Below are positions 49,880 to 58,030 of a stretch of DNA of 64,000 bases, in pieces (the stretch's first letter is position 1; the number at the start of each line of letters is the position of its first letter). The stretch comes from CSP1-5 sp964348275 (GTDB taxonomy: Bacteria > Methylomirabilota > Methylomirabilia > Methylomirabilales > CSP1-5). The DNA lies in contig CAYGBT010000012.1 in assembly GCA_964348275.1 (NCBI GenBank), forward strand, positions 6,252 to 70,251. The letters are read 5' to 3'. The position numbers were made by a program, and so were the translations under genes. The notes under the pieces were generated by a model, which was not told where the DNA came from, searched no databases, and worked only from the letters and a program-made list of their open reading frames with translations.

Positions 49880-50965
49880 TCAGGGCTCCCGCGGCTTCTC
49901 CGGCGGCCGCAGCTCCTTCCGGGATCGAATCCGTGCGCGCACCTCCTTGACGGCGGGCCAAAAGAAGATCAGGAACGCCCCCATGACCAACGGGAGGCAA
50001 ATCGGCGGTCGCAGGAAGATCAACGGCGATCCCTCGGACATGATCAAGCTCTGACGCATCGCCGATTCCGCCATGTCGCCCAGCACCAGGGCGAGCAGCA
50101 TGGGAGCCATATTGTAGTCAAGCTTCTTGAACGCCCAGCCGATCACCCCGAAGATCATCATGTACCAGATATCGATCATGCGGTTGTTCACGGCGTAGGC
50201 GCCGATGGAGCAGATGAAGATGAGCAACGGCATCAAGATGGGGAAGGGGGTCCGGAGCACCGCCGCGAACAGAGGCGCAAATGCCAGGACGATGAGCAAC
50301 CCGAGGATATTCCCGTACCAGGTACTGGCAATGAGCCCCCAGACGAAGTCAGGGTTGTCCTTGAAGAGCATGGGGCCGGGCTGGAGGCCCCAAATCATCA
50401 AGCCCCCGATGTCGTCGTACGAGACACGGTAGGCCTTCTCCGCCGAAACCTCAGGGACCTTAAAGGCGATAGCGGTGTCTGCCGAGATCAGCAGCGCCCC
50501 CCGCGGCACCGCGCCCTCGACCGTGAAGGAGCGGGGCCTCCCCCCCATGAAGGTGACCTGGAGACGGTCACCGAGGACGACCGGGATCCCGGAGAGGAGC
50601 TGGCGGAGGTGTGGGATCTCTGCCTCGGTGGGGATAGGCAAGTGCGCCTGAACCGGGGCCAAGAGTATCGACTCTGCCGCCATGAAGGGGACCTTGCGAA
50701 CCGTCACCCACTCGTCCACACCGATCTGTGCGTTATCCCGCACGGTCCCGTCCACCAGGATCAGTCGCTGTCCGCAGTGGCTGAGCGGTACCTGGGCGGC
50801 CCGCCCCACCGTGGCACGCCGGCCTGCGATGAGGAGGCAGTCCCCCGGGACTGCGCCGAGACGTTTCAGATCCTCCGCATCAAGACGGGCCAGGCCCCGG
50901 CCAACGTCCTCGAGGAACGTCTCCGCCACGCGGAATTCGATCCCGCTCGAGTCCGGATCCTTCAA
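49880..50965 (-). CDS. Chimeric gene: Cdc48-type N-domain joined to C-terminal part of TctA
   Basis: This is an unusual joined protein of about 361 residues. The N-terminal part matches the N-domain of the Cdc48-like ATPase at 30511: Val-Ala-Glu-Thr-Phe-Leu-Glu-Asp-Val-Gly-Arg-Gly, the Gly-Asp-x-Leu-Leu-Ile region, Val-Arg-Lys-Val and finally Ser-Tyr-Asp-Asp-Ile-Gly-Gly-Leu, where the first AAA domain should begin. Directly after this Leu the sequence becomes Met-Ile-Trp-Gly-Leu-Gln-Pro-Gly-Pro-Met-Leu-Phe, the mid-protein signature of TctA tricarboxylate permeases. The last roughly 170 residues of TctA, with about five helices, follow. No ATPase domain remains, and the first half of TctA is missing. 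TTG at 50965 follows GAGG; the frame is open to 51061. Function is unlikely to be either parent's. Confidence 0.75.
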   Translation of the reverse strand: MKDPDSSGIEFRVAETFLEDVGRGLARLDAEDLKRLGAVPGDCLLIAGRRATVGRAAQVPLSHCGQRLILVDGTVRDNAQIGVDEWVTVRKVPFMAAESILLAPVQAHLPIPTEAEIPHLRQLLSGIPVVLGDRLQVTFMGGRPRSFTVEGAVPRGALLISADTAIAFKVPEVSAEKAYRVSYDDIGGLMIWGLQPGPMLFKDNPDFVWGLIASTWYGNILGLLIVLAFAPLFAAVLRTPFPILMPLLIFICSIGAYAVNNRMIDIWYMMIFGVIGWAFKKLDYNMAPMLLALVLGDMAESAMRQSLIMSEGSPLIFLRPPICLPLVMGAFLIFFWPAVKEVRARIRSRKELRPPEKPREP

Positions 50966-51702
50966 CGCGACATCCTCGGGTTGCACGACCAACGTGGAGA
51001 CGCAGACCCCACCGGAAGCCGGCTCGCCTTCAACAGCTCGGCGCTGAATTCTGCCAGGCACATACCGGCGTACGGGCCGGCACCCATCAGCCCCCCCTTC
51101 TCCCTTCTGATGCCTTGCGACTTGTGATTTTCTTCACAAGATTTCCAATATTCTTCCTTCCTTCCTGGTTTTTCCAAGGGATAAGATCGATCGCCCTCTC
51201 AGTTTCTGCCATGTCGGAAAGAGTGAGGTGCAGGTGAGAAACGGGGAGGTCGTCGTGTCGCACGCGACCCCATTCATCTCACGGCCTCGGTGGACTTCGG
51301 TTAACCCTGCGGGGGTGAAAAACAAAAATCTACGTTGCTTTGCAAAAGCAAGGAGAGTGCCACGCGAAAAGGATTCCTCCGTGACACGTAAGGTGTTGGA
51401 TTTTCAGCGGGAAAACTACGCATCTCCTGACAGAGTGGCAGAAGATGTTTACAACATTGGGACCTGAGCGCCCTAGAGAAGTCATTGGCATTTCGTAAGT
51501 ACCGGTGTCCCAAAGAATTACTTGTAGGGCGTTCATGTCCCAAGAGGATGGGTTTGCCCCGGCGAGCTTCGCTACCTAATCCAGCCAGATATCGGCCTGC
51601 AGATAATCTTTCTTTTTAAAAAAGATGAGAGTTCAGCAAAGAGAGGGCGTCTTGATCGTCTTCGAGCGTCTGGGCAGCGCCTGCTCAATGCCCGAGAGGG
51701 GG
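50966..51702. other. Intergenic region holding element C
   Basis: Possible N-terminal extension of the chimeric gene to 51061, then about 640 bases without a gene. Contains dispersed element C (51396-51565) and an A/T palindrome TCTTTTTTAAAAAGA near 51610. Confidence 0.6.
51396..51565. repeat. Dispersed 170-nt element, copy C
   Basis: Left box TTGGATTTTCAG (one change), ATTGGGAC with GGGAC ending at base 68, CGCCCT, CGTAAGT, AGGGC, ATGTCCCAA with GTCCCA ending 84 nt after GGGAC starts, AGGATGGG and GCCCCG. The inner stem here is GCCCT/AGGGC in place of GCCCC/GGGGC: a C-G pair changed to T-A on both sides, which is a compensatory change. GTGCCAC lies 39 bases to the left. Confidence 0.8.
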
Positions 51703-53661
51703 TCAATCAGCGCCTGTAAACGGAAGCGGCCTCTTCCCGAAGATCGGAGGGTGAAACTCGAGTCTCTCGCTCAGATACCCGAGCCCCACAAGGGCGAGGC
51801 CAAGGGCATCCGTGAGGGGATCGGGATAGAGTAACAATAGGCCCCCCGCGACGTATAGTACTCGCTCCAAGGGGGTTGCCGGCTTTCGGAGGAAGCCCAT
51901 CATGCCCGCCTCAATGGCGAACATCGCCACCACGGCGCTGGCGGCGACCCAGAGGATTTCCGTCGCGCTCCCCTGAAATAGGAGGGCCGGATTGGCAAGG
52001 AAATAAAAGGGAATGATATATCCGCCGATGCCCAGCCGGATGGCCTCCCAAGCCGTGCGGAGCCAGCTACCGCCGGAGATGGCCGATGCCGTGAACACCG
52101 CGATGCACACGGGCGGCGTGAGCCCCGACTTGATCGCGAAGTAGAAAATGAAGAGATGACCAGCCAGCACCGGCATACCCAGCCCGGCGAGGGCCGGCGC
52201 CAGGACCGCCGCCGCGATGACGTAGGCGGCCGTCGTGGTCATCCCCATCCCTAGCAGGATGGCGCAGATCATCGTGGCCACCAGCGCCAGGGCGATGCTC
52301 GTCCCGGCCAGCGCGATGATGAGCTCGGACACCTTCACCCCGAAGCCCGTCAGAGAGATCATGGTCACGGCCATCTGGACACAGCTCATCATGACCATGA
52401 GCCAGGCCAGCGCCGTGAGCACCGCCGTATAATAGCCGTCGCCAATGACCTTGGCCCGCTCCCAGATCTCTTTCGGGCTCCAGCGACCGAGGAGGAGGAA
52501 AACAGCCATGGCGGCGACGATGGCCCAGCCGGCGGCGTACTGGGCAGGATAGAGCCGGTAAAGGAAGTAGAGCAGCAGACCCACCGGGATCACGAAGACG
52601 AGCATCTGGCGGGGAGCGAAGACCTCCCGCAACGGGGGGATCTGATCGGGCGCCATTTTCCCGATCCCCCGCCTGCCTGCTTCCACCCAGACCCCCGCCA
52701 TGATCCCGACGAAGTAGACCAGCGCCGGGATGATCCCCGCGATCATCACCTTGACGTAAGGGATCCCCAGCATCTCGGCCATCACGAAAGCCCCCGCCCC
52801 CATGATCGGCGGCATGATCTGTCCGCCTGAAGAGGCTGAGGCTTCCACCGCCCCTGCCATCTCTCTGGGGAAACCAAGACGCCTCATGGTGGGGATGGTG
52901 AAGGCCCCGGTCGTCGCCACGTTGGCCACGGAGGAGCCCGAAAGCATGCCGAAGAAAGCGCTGGAGATGACGGCAATGTGCCCCGCTCCCCCCCGCAGGC
53001 GGCCTCCGGACACCTTGGCCAGGTCCATGAAGGTCTTTCCCACCCCGGTGGCAAAGAGGACCGGCCCGAAGATGACGAACAGCGCAATCAGCCGGCTCGT
53101 CAAGTCGGTCAGGAGGCCCCAGATCCCCTCGGTCATCAGATAGAACTGGTAGAAGATTTCCTCGACGCCAAACCCGGCGTGGCCGAACCGGCCCGGAATC
53201 CAGGGACCCACATAGCCGTAGACTATGAAGGCGAGGACCAGCAGGGGGATGACCAACCCGAGCGCCCGGCGCGTCCCCTCGAGGAGACAGACGGCCAGGA
53301 GGATGCTCAGGACGATGTGGAACGTCTCATAAAACCCTGGCATCCGGACCAAGGCTTCCCACTGAAACATGAGATACACGCAAGGGACAAGGCTGATCCC
53401 AGCCAGGAGGAGGTCCACCAGGCCGGGTGCATGGCGGGTGCCCAACAGCAAACGGACGGCACGCGACGCAGGGGGGCTGGTCGCAATTCTGGAGTCAGCG
53501 GGATAGGCCACAAAGACGAGAACCAACCCGATGGCTAACGAGATGGACCCCTGGAGGACGGGATGCCAGGCAACGGTGAGGGCCGTGTAGAGGAGGAAGA
53601 TGCTCCATACAGCCGTGAGAACCCCGGCGACGGCTTTCCAGAATCCTGTAAGCTCCCGCAC
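51703..53661 (-). CDS. TRAP transporter fused permease (TAXI type)
   Basis: This 652-residue protein fuses the small DctQ-like and large DctM-like TRAP permease units, about 16 helices in all. Recognisable segments: Ser-Gly-Ser-Ser-Val-Ala-Asn-Val-Ala-Thr-Thr-Gly-Ala-Phe-Thr-Ile-Pro-Thr-Met, Ala-Gly-Ala-Val-Glu-Ala-Ser-Ala-Ser-Ser-Gly-Gly-Gln-Ile-Met-Pro-Pro-Ile-Met-Gly-Ala, and Gly-Met-Gly-Met-Thr-Thr-Thr-Ala-Ala-Tyr. This is the 4TM/12TM fused form that works with TAXI receptors, and a TAXI receptor gene lies upstream at 54210. It probably imports C4- or other organic acids with sodium or protons. The start is GTG at 53661. Confidence 0.92.
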   Translation of the reverse strand: MRELTGFWKAVAGVLTAVWSIFLLYTALTVAWHPVLQGSISLAIGLVLVFVAYPADSRIATSPPASRAVRLLLGTRHAPGLVDLLLAGISLVPCVYLMFQWEALVRMPGFYETFHIVLSILLAVCLLEGTRRALGLVIPLLVLAFIVYGYVGPWIPGRFGHAGFGVEEIFYQFYLMTEGIWGLLTDLTSRLIALFVIFGPVLFATGVGKTFMDLAKVSGGRLRGGAGHIAVISSAFFGMLSGSSVANVATTGAFTIPTMRRLGFPREMAGAVEASASSGGQIMPPIMGAGAFVMAEMLGIPYVKVMIAGIIPALVYFVGIMAGVWVEAGRRGIGKMAPDQIPPLREVFAPRQMLVFVIPVGLLLYFLYRLYPAQYAAGWAIVAAMAVFLLLGRWSPKEIWERAKVIGDGYYTAVLTALAWLMVMMSCVQMAVTMISLTGFGVKVSELIIALAGTSIALALVATMICAILLGMGMTTTAAYVIAAAVLAPALAGLGMPVLAGHLFIFYFAIKSGLTPPVCIAVFTASAISGGSWLRTAWEAIRLGIGGYIIPFYFLANPALLFQGSATEILWVAASAVVAMFAIEAGMMGFLRKPATPLERVLYVAGGLLLLYPDPLTDALGLALVGLGYLSERLEFHPPIFGKRPLPFTGAD

Positions 53662-53730
53662 CGCTCCCCTCTTCGCCGGCCGGAGACGGATCGGATCCCC
53701 CCCTCCGGTGGTGTGGATTCTCAGCGACTG

Positions 53731-54111
53731 TTACTTTGTCACGACCAGCGGATGCGTGGCCACGGTTCCCTTGTCGCCTGCCGCCTCAATCGTAAACTCG
53801 CCGACTGGCGCGACCGCAGGAATGGCAGACTTCACGCTGAAAGCGCCGGACTTATCGGCCACAATCGCATCAACTTTCCGTGTGCCGAGACCGTGTATGA
53901 TCCCGGGTCCCGTCTCAAGGGTAACGTCCACCACCTCGCCGGGTTTAAAGCCCGAGCCGCTGATGGTGATGACGGTCTTTGGCTTCCCCTTGCTCGGATC
54001 CACGACCAACGCGGCGCCTTTCCCGGCGACCGCCGACGTCACCATGAGGCCCAGGGCAAAGGTCACCAGCATCAGGACACAGATCCCATAGCTGCTTACC
54101 CGATTGCGCAT
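53731..54111 (-). CDS. Secreted single-domain Ig-like (IPT/TIG-like) protein
   Basis: The 126-residue protein has a signal peptide (about 1-29) and then one beta-sandwich domain with Thr-Ile-Ser-Gly-Ser-Gly-Phe-Lys-Pro-Gly-Glu-Val-Val, a segment typical of IPT/TIG-type and other Ig-like folds. A final strand reads Gly-Glu-Phe-Thr-Ile-Glu-Ala-Ala-Gly-Asp. No enzyme motif is seen. It lies between the TRAP permease and its receptor, so it may be a periplasmic accessory. GGAGGGA precedes the ATG by ten bases. Confidence 0.75.
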   Translation of the reverse strand: MRNRVSSYGICVLMLVTFALGLMVTSAVAGKGAALVVDPSKGKPKTVITISGSGFKPGEVVDVTLETGPGIIHGLGTRKVDAIVADKSGAFSVKSAIPAVAPVGEFTIEAAGDKGTVATHPLVVTK

Positions 54112-54209
54112 GAGACATTCCCTCCTTCTCGCACCTCAGGGTCATTGTACAACCAGACCCCTGAGGGATTTTTTCCCTTCGCAGGGCAGCACTCTCTACC
54201 CGCGCCGCC

Positions 54210-55202
54210 TCACATCTCCGGCGGGCGGAGTTCGGCCGGGACCTTTACCTTGAGCACCTCTTCATAAAAGCGCACCGCACCCCGATGGAAAGGAACCTGA
54301 AGCTTGTGCGTCACCGCGTTGCCGAACAAGTCGTCAAACTTGCCGGCCTGCAGAGTCTTGAGGGGTCCCACAATTTTCTTTCGGTCTTTCCAGACCGCCT
54401 CCACGATCTTGTAGACCACATCGTCCGGGACATCCTTCCGCACGAAGTCGGTGATGACGTAGGCAAAGCTGCGCTGGTCTTTCTTGACCGCCCTGAACAG
54501 CCCCGCCGGAATGGTCAGGCTCTTCCCCTGGCCGGGGAATTTTTCGTTCATCCTCGCGATGTCGGCCTCGGTGACGGGAATGATGTTGATGTCCATGGCT
54601 GACTCGACGTCGAGGACGGCCGCGTCTTTGAAGCCCGCTTTGAACCATCCCCTGACGACGCCCGACTTCATAGCGTCCGGGCTCGCCCCTAGCCCCATCA
54701 ACTTGTACTTGGGCTGGATGTCGAGGGCCTTGAAGAAGAACTCGATCAACCGCCCGGAGGTCGTCCCGGGGTTCATCGCGTACGGGAGCCCACGGAGGCC
54801 TTTCAGGGTTGTCACACCGCTCTTCTTGGTGGTGAGGATATGAATGGGTGTGATGTACCCGCCCCAGAGGGCCCTCAGGTCCTTGTTGGGCCTTCCCTTG
54901 AAATCGAGAATGCCCTTGTAACTGGCGTAGCCAGCCCCCGCGTCTGCGGGCCCCATGTGAACGGTCCCCCTTTGCAGCCGAACCAGGTTCTCGACGTAGC
55001 CCCCCGTCTCCACCACTGTAATCTGGATATCTCCGGGGTACGCGCGATTGACCGCCCCCGCCATGGCCACGGTGTTGGCGTAGAGTCCGGAACGCACGCT
55101 CGTGGAGCCCCACTTCAAGCGCTTGGCGCCGTGGGCCACCCCGACCAGGCCCACCCAAAGGACCAGTGTGACCATTACCCATCCGAAACGTTTAGTCGAC
55201 AT
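54210..55202 (-). CDS. TAXI-family TRAP transporter substrate-binding protein
   Basis: This 330-residue periplasmic receptor has a signal peptide (about 1-25, ending Ala-His-Gly-Ala). The TAXI family pattern follows: Trp-Gly-Ser-Thr-Ser-Val-Arg-Ser-Gly-Leu-Tyr-Ala near the start and Val-Glu-Thr-Gly-Gly-Tyr-Val-Glu-Asn, Gly-Gly-Tyr-Ile-Thr-Pro-Ile-His, then Pro-Gly-Thr-Thr-Ser-Gly-Arg-Leu. It delivers an unidentified small organic acid or amino acid to the fused permease. ATG at 55202 follows AGGAGG by six bases; an upstream frame to 55298 is not needed. Confidence 0.9.
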   Translation of the reverse strand: MSTKRFGWVMVTLVLWVGLVGVAHGAKRLKWGSTSVRSGLYANTVAMAGAVNRAYPGDIQITVVETGGYVENLVRLQRGTVHMGPADAGAGYASYKGILDFKGRPNKDLRALWGGYITPIHILTTKKSGVTTLKGLRGLPYAMNPGTTSGRLIEFFFKALDIQPKYKLMGLGASPDAMKSGVVRGWFKAGFKDAAVLDVESAMDINIIPVTEADIARMNEKFPGQGKSLTIPAGLFRAVKKDQRSFAYVITDFVRKDVPDDVVYKIVEAVWKDRKKIVGPLKTLQAGKFDDLFGNAVTHKLQVPFHRGAVRFYEEVLKVKVPAELRPPEM

Positions 55203-55291
55203 TCGGTACCTCCTGTCCAGAGAGAAATTCACCAAAGGAGAGTGCTGAAGAGTTCTAAAGCTATCGATACAGAACCCGCACATCCCCCCTT

Positions 55292-55317
55292 TTAGCACCT
55301 ATACGGTTTGGTGCTAA
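55292..55317. promoter_or_regulatory. Inverted repeat TTAGCACC-N10-GGTGCTAA
   Basis: Perfect 8-bp arms at 55292-55299 and 55310-55317 around a 10-base spacer, about 90 bases upstream of the TAXI receptor start. Arm length and 18-base centre spacing suit a dimeric regulator. A related half-site, GGGTGCTTTGC, lies at about 55350. Confidence 0.5.
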
Positions 55318-55454
55318 GATGCAGACTGTAAGTATTGTTCACCCAAAAGGGTGCTTTGCAACAATGACGGCGGTCACCTAATTAGATGATTCGAACCATA
55401 TCTGTATGGCTCCTGGAACCGGCGCCGCCGCCTCCTCTTCTCGTTGCTTCCTCT

Positions 55455-57971
55455 TCAGCAGGGTCGTCCCTCGTAGATCATCCGGCGGGCCCGTGCCTCA
55501 ATCTCGTCAGCACTCAGGGGGTGTCGAGCCACGCCTGTCGCGACGGCAGCCCTCCCCACCGCCGTCGCCACCGCCACCGGCACGCGGAAGTCCATCATGT
55601 CGGGAATAATGTAATCTCGATTGAGCTCCTTGTCCCTGATGATGGCCGCAATGGCCCGGCCGGCTGCGATCTTCATCTCCTCGTTGATCTCCCGTGCGCT
55701 CACATCCAGCGCACCCCGGAAGATGCCGGGAAAGCCGAGGGAGTTGTTGACCTGATTGGGAAAGTCCGAGCGGCCGGTCGCGACAATGGCGGCACCAGCG
55801 GCCCTGGCCTCATCCGGATAAATCTCGGGGATGGGGTTGGCCATGGCAATGACGATGGGATCCTTTGCCATGGAGCGGACCATTTCTTGATTGACCGCCT
55901 TTTCGACTGAAAGGCCGATGAAAACATCGGCTCCCTTCATTGCCTCGGCCAAGGCCCCTTTGACCCTACGAGGATTGGTAATCTTGGCCATCTCTTCCTT
56001 GGCCGGGTTCATCCCTTCAACGCGTCCCTCATAGATCACCCCCCTCGTATCGCAGAGGATCAGGTCTTTGACCCCCATCGCGAGCAATATCTTGGCCACG
56101 GCGATCCCGCTGGCTCCGGCACCGTTGATGACCACCACCGCGTCCTCAGAACGACGACCGGTGAGCTTCAGGGCATTCATCAAACCGCCCAACGTCACTA
56201 CCGCGGTCCCATGTTGATCGTCGTGGAAGATCGGGATGTCCAGTTCTCTCATGAGCCGCTCTTCAATTTCGAAACAGCGGGGAGCAGAGATATCCTCGAG
56301 ATTGATCCCGCCGAAGAGCGGAGAGATCGCCTTGACTACCTCGACGATTTCATCCGGGTCCTTGGACCCGACACAGATCGGGAAAGCCTCCACCCCGCCG
56401 AACGTCTTAAAGAGGACCGACTTCCCCTCCATGACCGGCATGGCCCCGAGGGGTCCGATATCTCCTAAGCCTAAGACGGCCGTGCCGTCCGAGACCACCG
56501 CGACCAGATTCCTCTTCACCGTGAGATTGAAGACCCGCTCGGGATTCGCCAGGATCTCTTCGACCGGTTTGGCCACCCCGGGTGGGAGATAGAGCAACCC
56601 GAGGATCTTCTTGTCCCGGATCGGGACCTTCGGCTTCACCTCAAGCTTGCCCTGGTACCGTCCGTGCAAGTGCAGGGCTTCCTCATCACGAGAAAGGTGT
56701 TTCTGCTCACAAGGGGGCACGAGCGCGGAATCCCCGAGGTAGAGATACCGGAAGAGCCGATCGGCCACCTCCTTGGGATCCTCCCTCCGCCCGGCGACCC
56801 CTTCCTGTATTGCAGCCTTGACGGTCGCCGCCGCCAGGGTCGGCGCAATCTGCACCTCAAAGATCCCTGGGAGGATGAGATCAGGTTGCAGGTCTTCTTC
56901 GGGGACTAGACTGGCCAGCGCATCCGCCGCCTCCAGGAGCATCCCCTGCGTCACCGTCTTCGCCTGGGCCTCCAGCAGCCCCTTCAAGATCCCCGGAAAG
57001 ACCAAGGCGATGTCGAGCTGGGTTGGGCCGTCGGTCAGCGAGGTCGCCACCACCCTGGCCCCGGCGCCTTTGGCATCCTCGGGCAGAATCTCCGACTCCG
57101 GCACAGCCATCGCAAAGACGATGGGGTCTTTTGCCATAGCGCGGATCATGTCAGCCGTCGCAAGACTCCCCCCAGCGAGGCCGATAAAGACATCGGCCCC
57201 CTTCACCAGCTCAGCGAGCCCGCCCTTCTTGCCTTCCGGGTTCGTCCTTCTGGCGATCTCGCCTTTGACCTCGTTCATCCGCTCAGCCCTCCCCTCGTAG
57301 AGGGCCCCGGCCTGATCGCAAACGACGAGCCGCTTCGCCCCCGCTGTGATCAAGAGCCGCGCCACGCCGATCCCGGCCGCGCCCGCTCCCGCGAGGACGA
57401 TAGAGGACTCCTCTAAGCGCTTTCCGACGACCTTCAATGCGTTTCGAAGGGCGGCCAAGACCACAACACCCGCACCGTGGGCATGATTCAAAAGTACGGG
57501 AAGGTCTGTCGCTTTCTCGAGGCGCTCCTCCAGCGCAAAACAGAGGGGGGAAGTGATATCTTCAATGCAGAAGGCGCCGAAGCTCGGAGTCAACAACGTG
57601 AGGGTCTTCACCATCCCTTCCAGGTCCTGATCTTTCAAGCAGACGGGAATCCCCTCAATCCCAGCGAAGGTCTTCAGGATGACCGCCTTGCCCTCCATGA
57701 CAGGCAAGACAGCAAAAGGCCCCACCTTTCCATGTTGGTACACGGCAGACCCGTCGGTGACAATTCCCACCGTTCTCCCTCGCCCGGTGTACACGTACGA
57801 GAGCGAAGGATCCTTAGCGATCTCCAAGCACGGGGCGGCTACCCCCGGGGTGTAGACCAGGCTCAACGCCCAGCGGTCCCTGACGGGAACCCGGCTCTCG
57901 ATGCCGATGACTCCTTGGTGCCGCTTCCGATATTCGAGCGCCTCTTCCAAAAGCCACACCCTGCGCGGCAT
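55455..57971 (-). CDS. Double malic enzyme (tandem fused, complementary degenerate halves)
   Basis: The 838-residue protein holds two malic enzyme units in one chain. The C-half (about 430-838) has the metal and substrate motifs: Gly-Gly-Ile-Asn-Leu-Glu-Asp, Phe-His-Asp-Asp-Gln-His-Gly-Thr, Ala-Asn-Pro and Gly-Arg-Ser-Asp-Phe-Pro-Asn-Gln-Val-Asn-Asn. Its catalytic-Tyr segment, however, reads Tyr-Leu-Pro-Pro-Gly-Val-Ala, so the Tyr is displaced or lost. The N-half (about 10-400) keeps Tyr-Thr-Pro-Gly-Val-Ala at residue 40. But His-Asp-Asp-Gln-His-Gly-Thr is Leu-Asn-His-Ala-His-Gly-Ala, the Asn-Pro is Val-Pro and the Asn-Gln-Val-Asn-Asn segment is gone. Both keep Pro-Val-Met-Glu-Gly-Lys. It should oxidise malate to pyruvate. 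GGAGG precedes ATG at 57971. Confidence 0.88.
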   Translation of the reverse strand: MPRRVWLLEEALEYRKRHQGVIGIESRVPVRDRWALSLVYTPGVAAPCLEIAKDPSLSYVYTGRGRTVGIVTDGSAVYQHGKVGPFAVLPVMEGKAVILKTFAGIEGIPVCLKDQDLEGMVKTLTLLTPSFGAFCIEDITSPLCFALEERLEKATDLPVLLNHAHGAGVVVLAALRNALKVVGKRLEESSIVLAGAGAAGIGVARLLITAGAKRLVVCDQAGALYEGRAERMNEVKGEIARRTNPEGKKGGLAELVKGADVFIGLAGGSLATADMIRAMAKDPIVFAMAVPESEILPEDAKGAGARVVATSLTDGPTQLDIALVFPGILKGLLEAQAKTVTQGMLLEAADALASLVPEEDLQPDLILPGIFEVQIAPTLAAATVKAAIQEGVAGRREDPKEVADRLFRYLYLGDSALVPPCEQKHLSRDEEALHLHGRYQGKLEVKPKVPIRDKKILGLLYLPPGVAKPVEEILANPERVFNLTVKRNLVAVVSDGTAVLGLGDIGPLGAMPVMEGKSVLFKTFGGVEAFPICVGSKDPDEIVEVVKAISPLFGGINLEDISAPRCFEIEERLMRELDIPIFHDDQHGTAVVTLGGLMNALKLTGRRSEDAVVVINGAGASGIAVAKILLAMGVKDLILCDTRGVIYEGRVEGMNPAKEEMAKITNPRRVKGALAEAMKGADVFIGLSVEKAVNQEMVRSMAKDPIVIAMANPIPEIYPDEARAAGAAIVATGRSDFPNQVNNSLGFPGIFRGALDVSAREINEEMKIAAGRAIAAIIRDKELNRDYIIPDMMDFRVPVAVATAVGRAAVATGVARHPLSADEIEARARRMIYEGRPC

Positions 57972-58030
57972 CACGCACCTCCCCACGGCGCCTTCGCTCC
58001 CCACCGGATGGCGCCGTCCGTCATCATTCC

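Noticed and set aside
49442..51127. 561-codon plus-strand frame opposite the chimeric gene
   Set aside because: The minus strand reads a recognisable Cdc48 N-domain and TctA segment with conserved motifs. The plus frame has none.
51396..51565. Cyclic-di-GMP riboswitch (GEMM-I) in the minus strand of element C
   Set aside because: GGGGCAAACC followed by TGGGAC looks similar at first, but the P1b/P2 order and the Gly-rich receptor of GEMM-I do not follow, and other copies lack the AAACC part.
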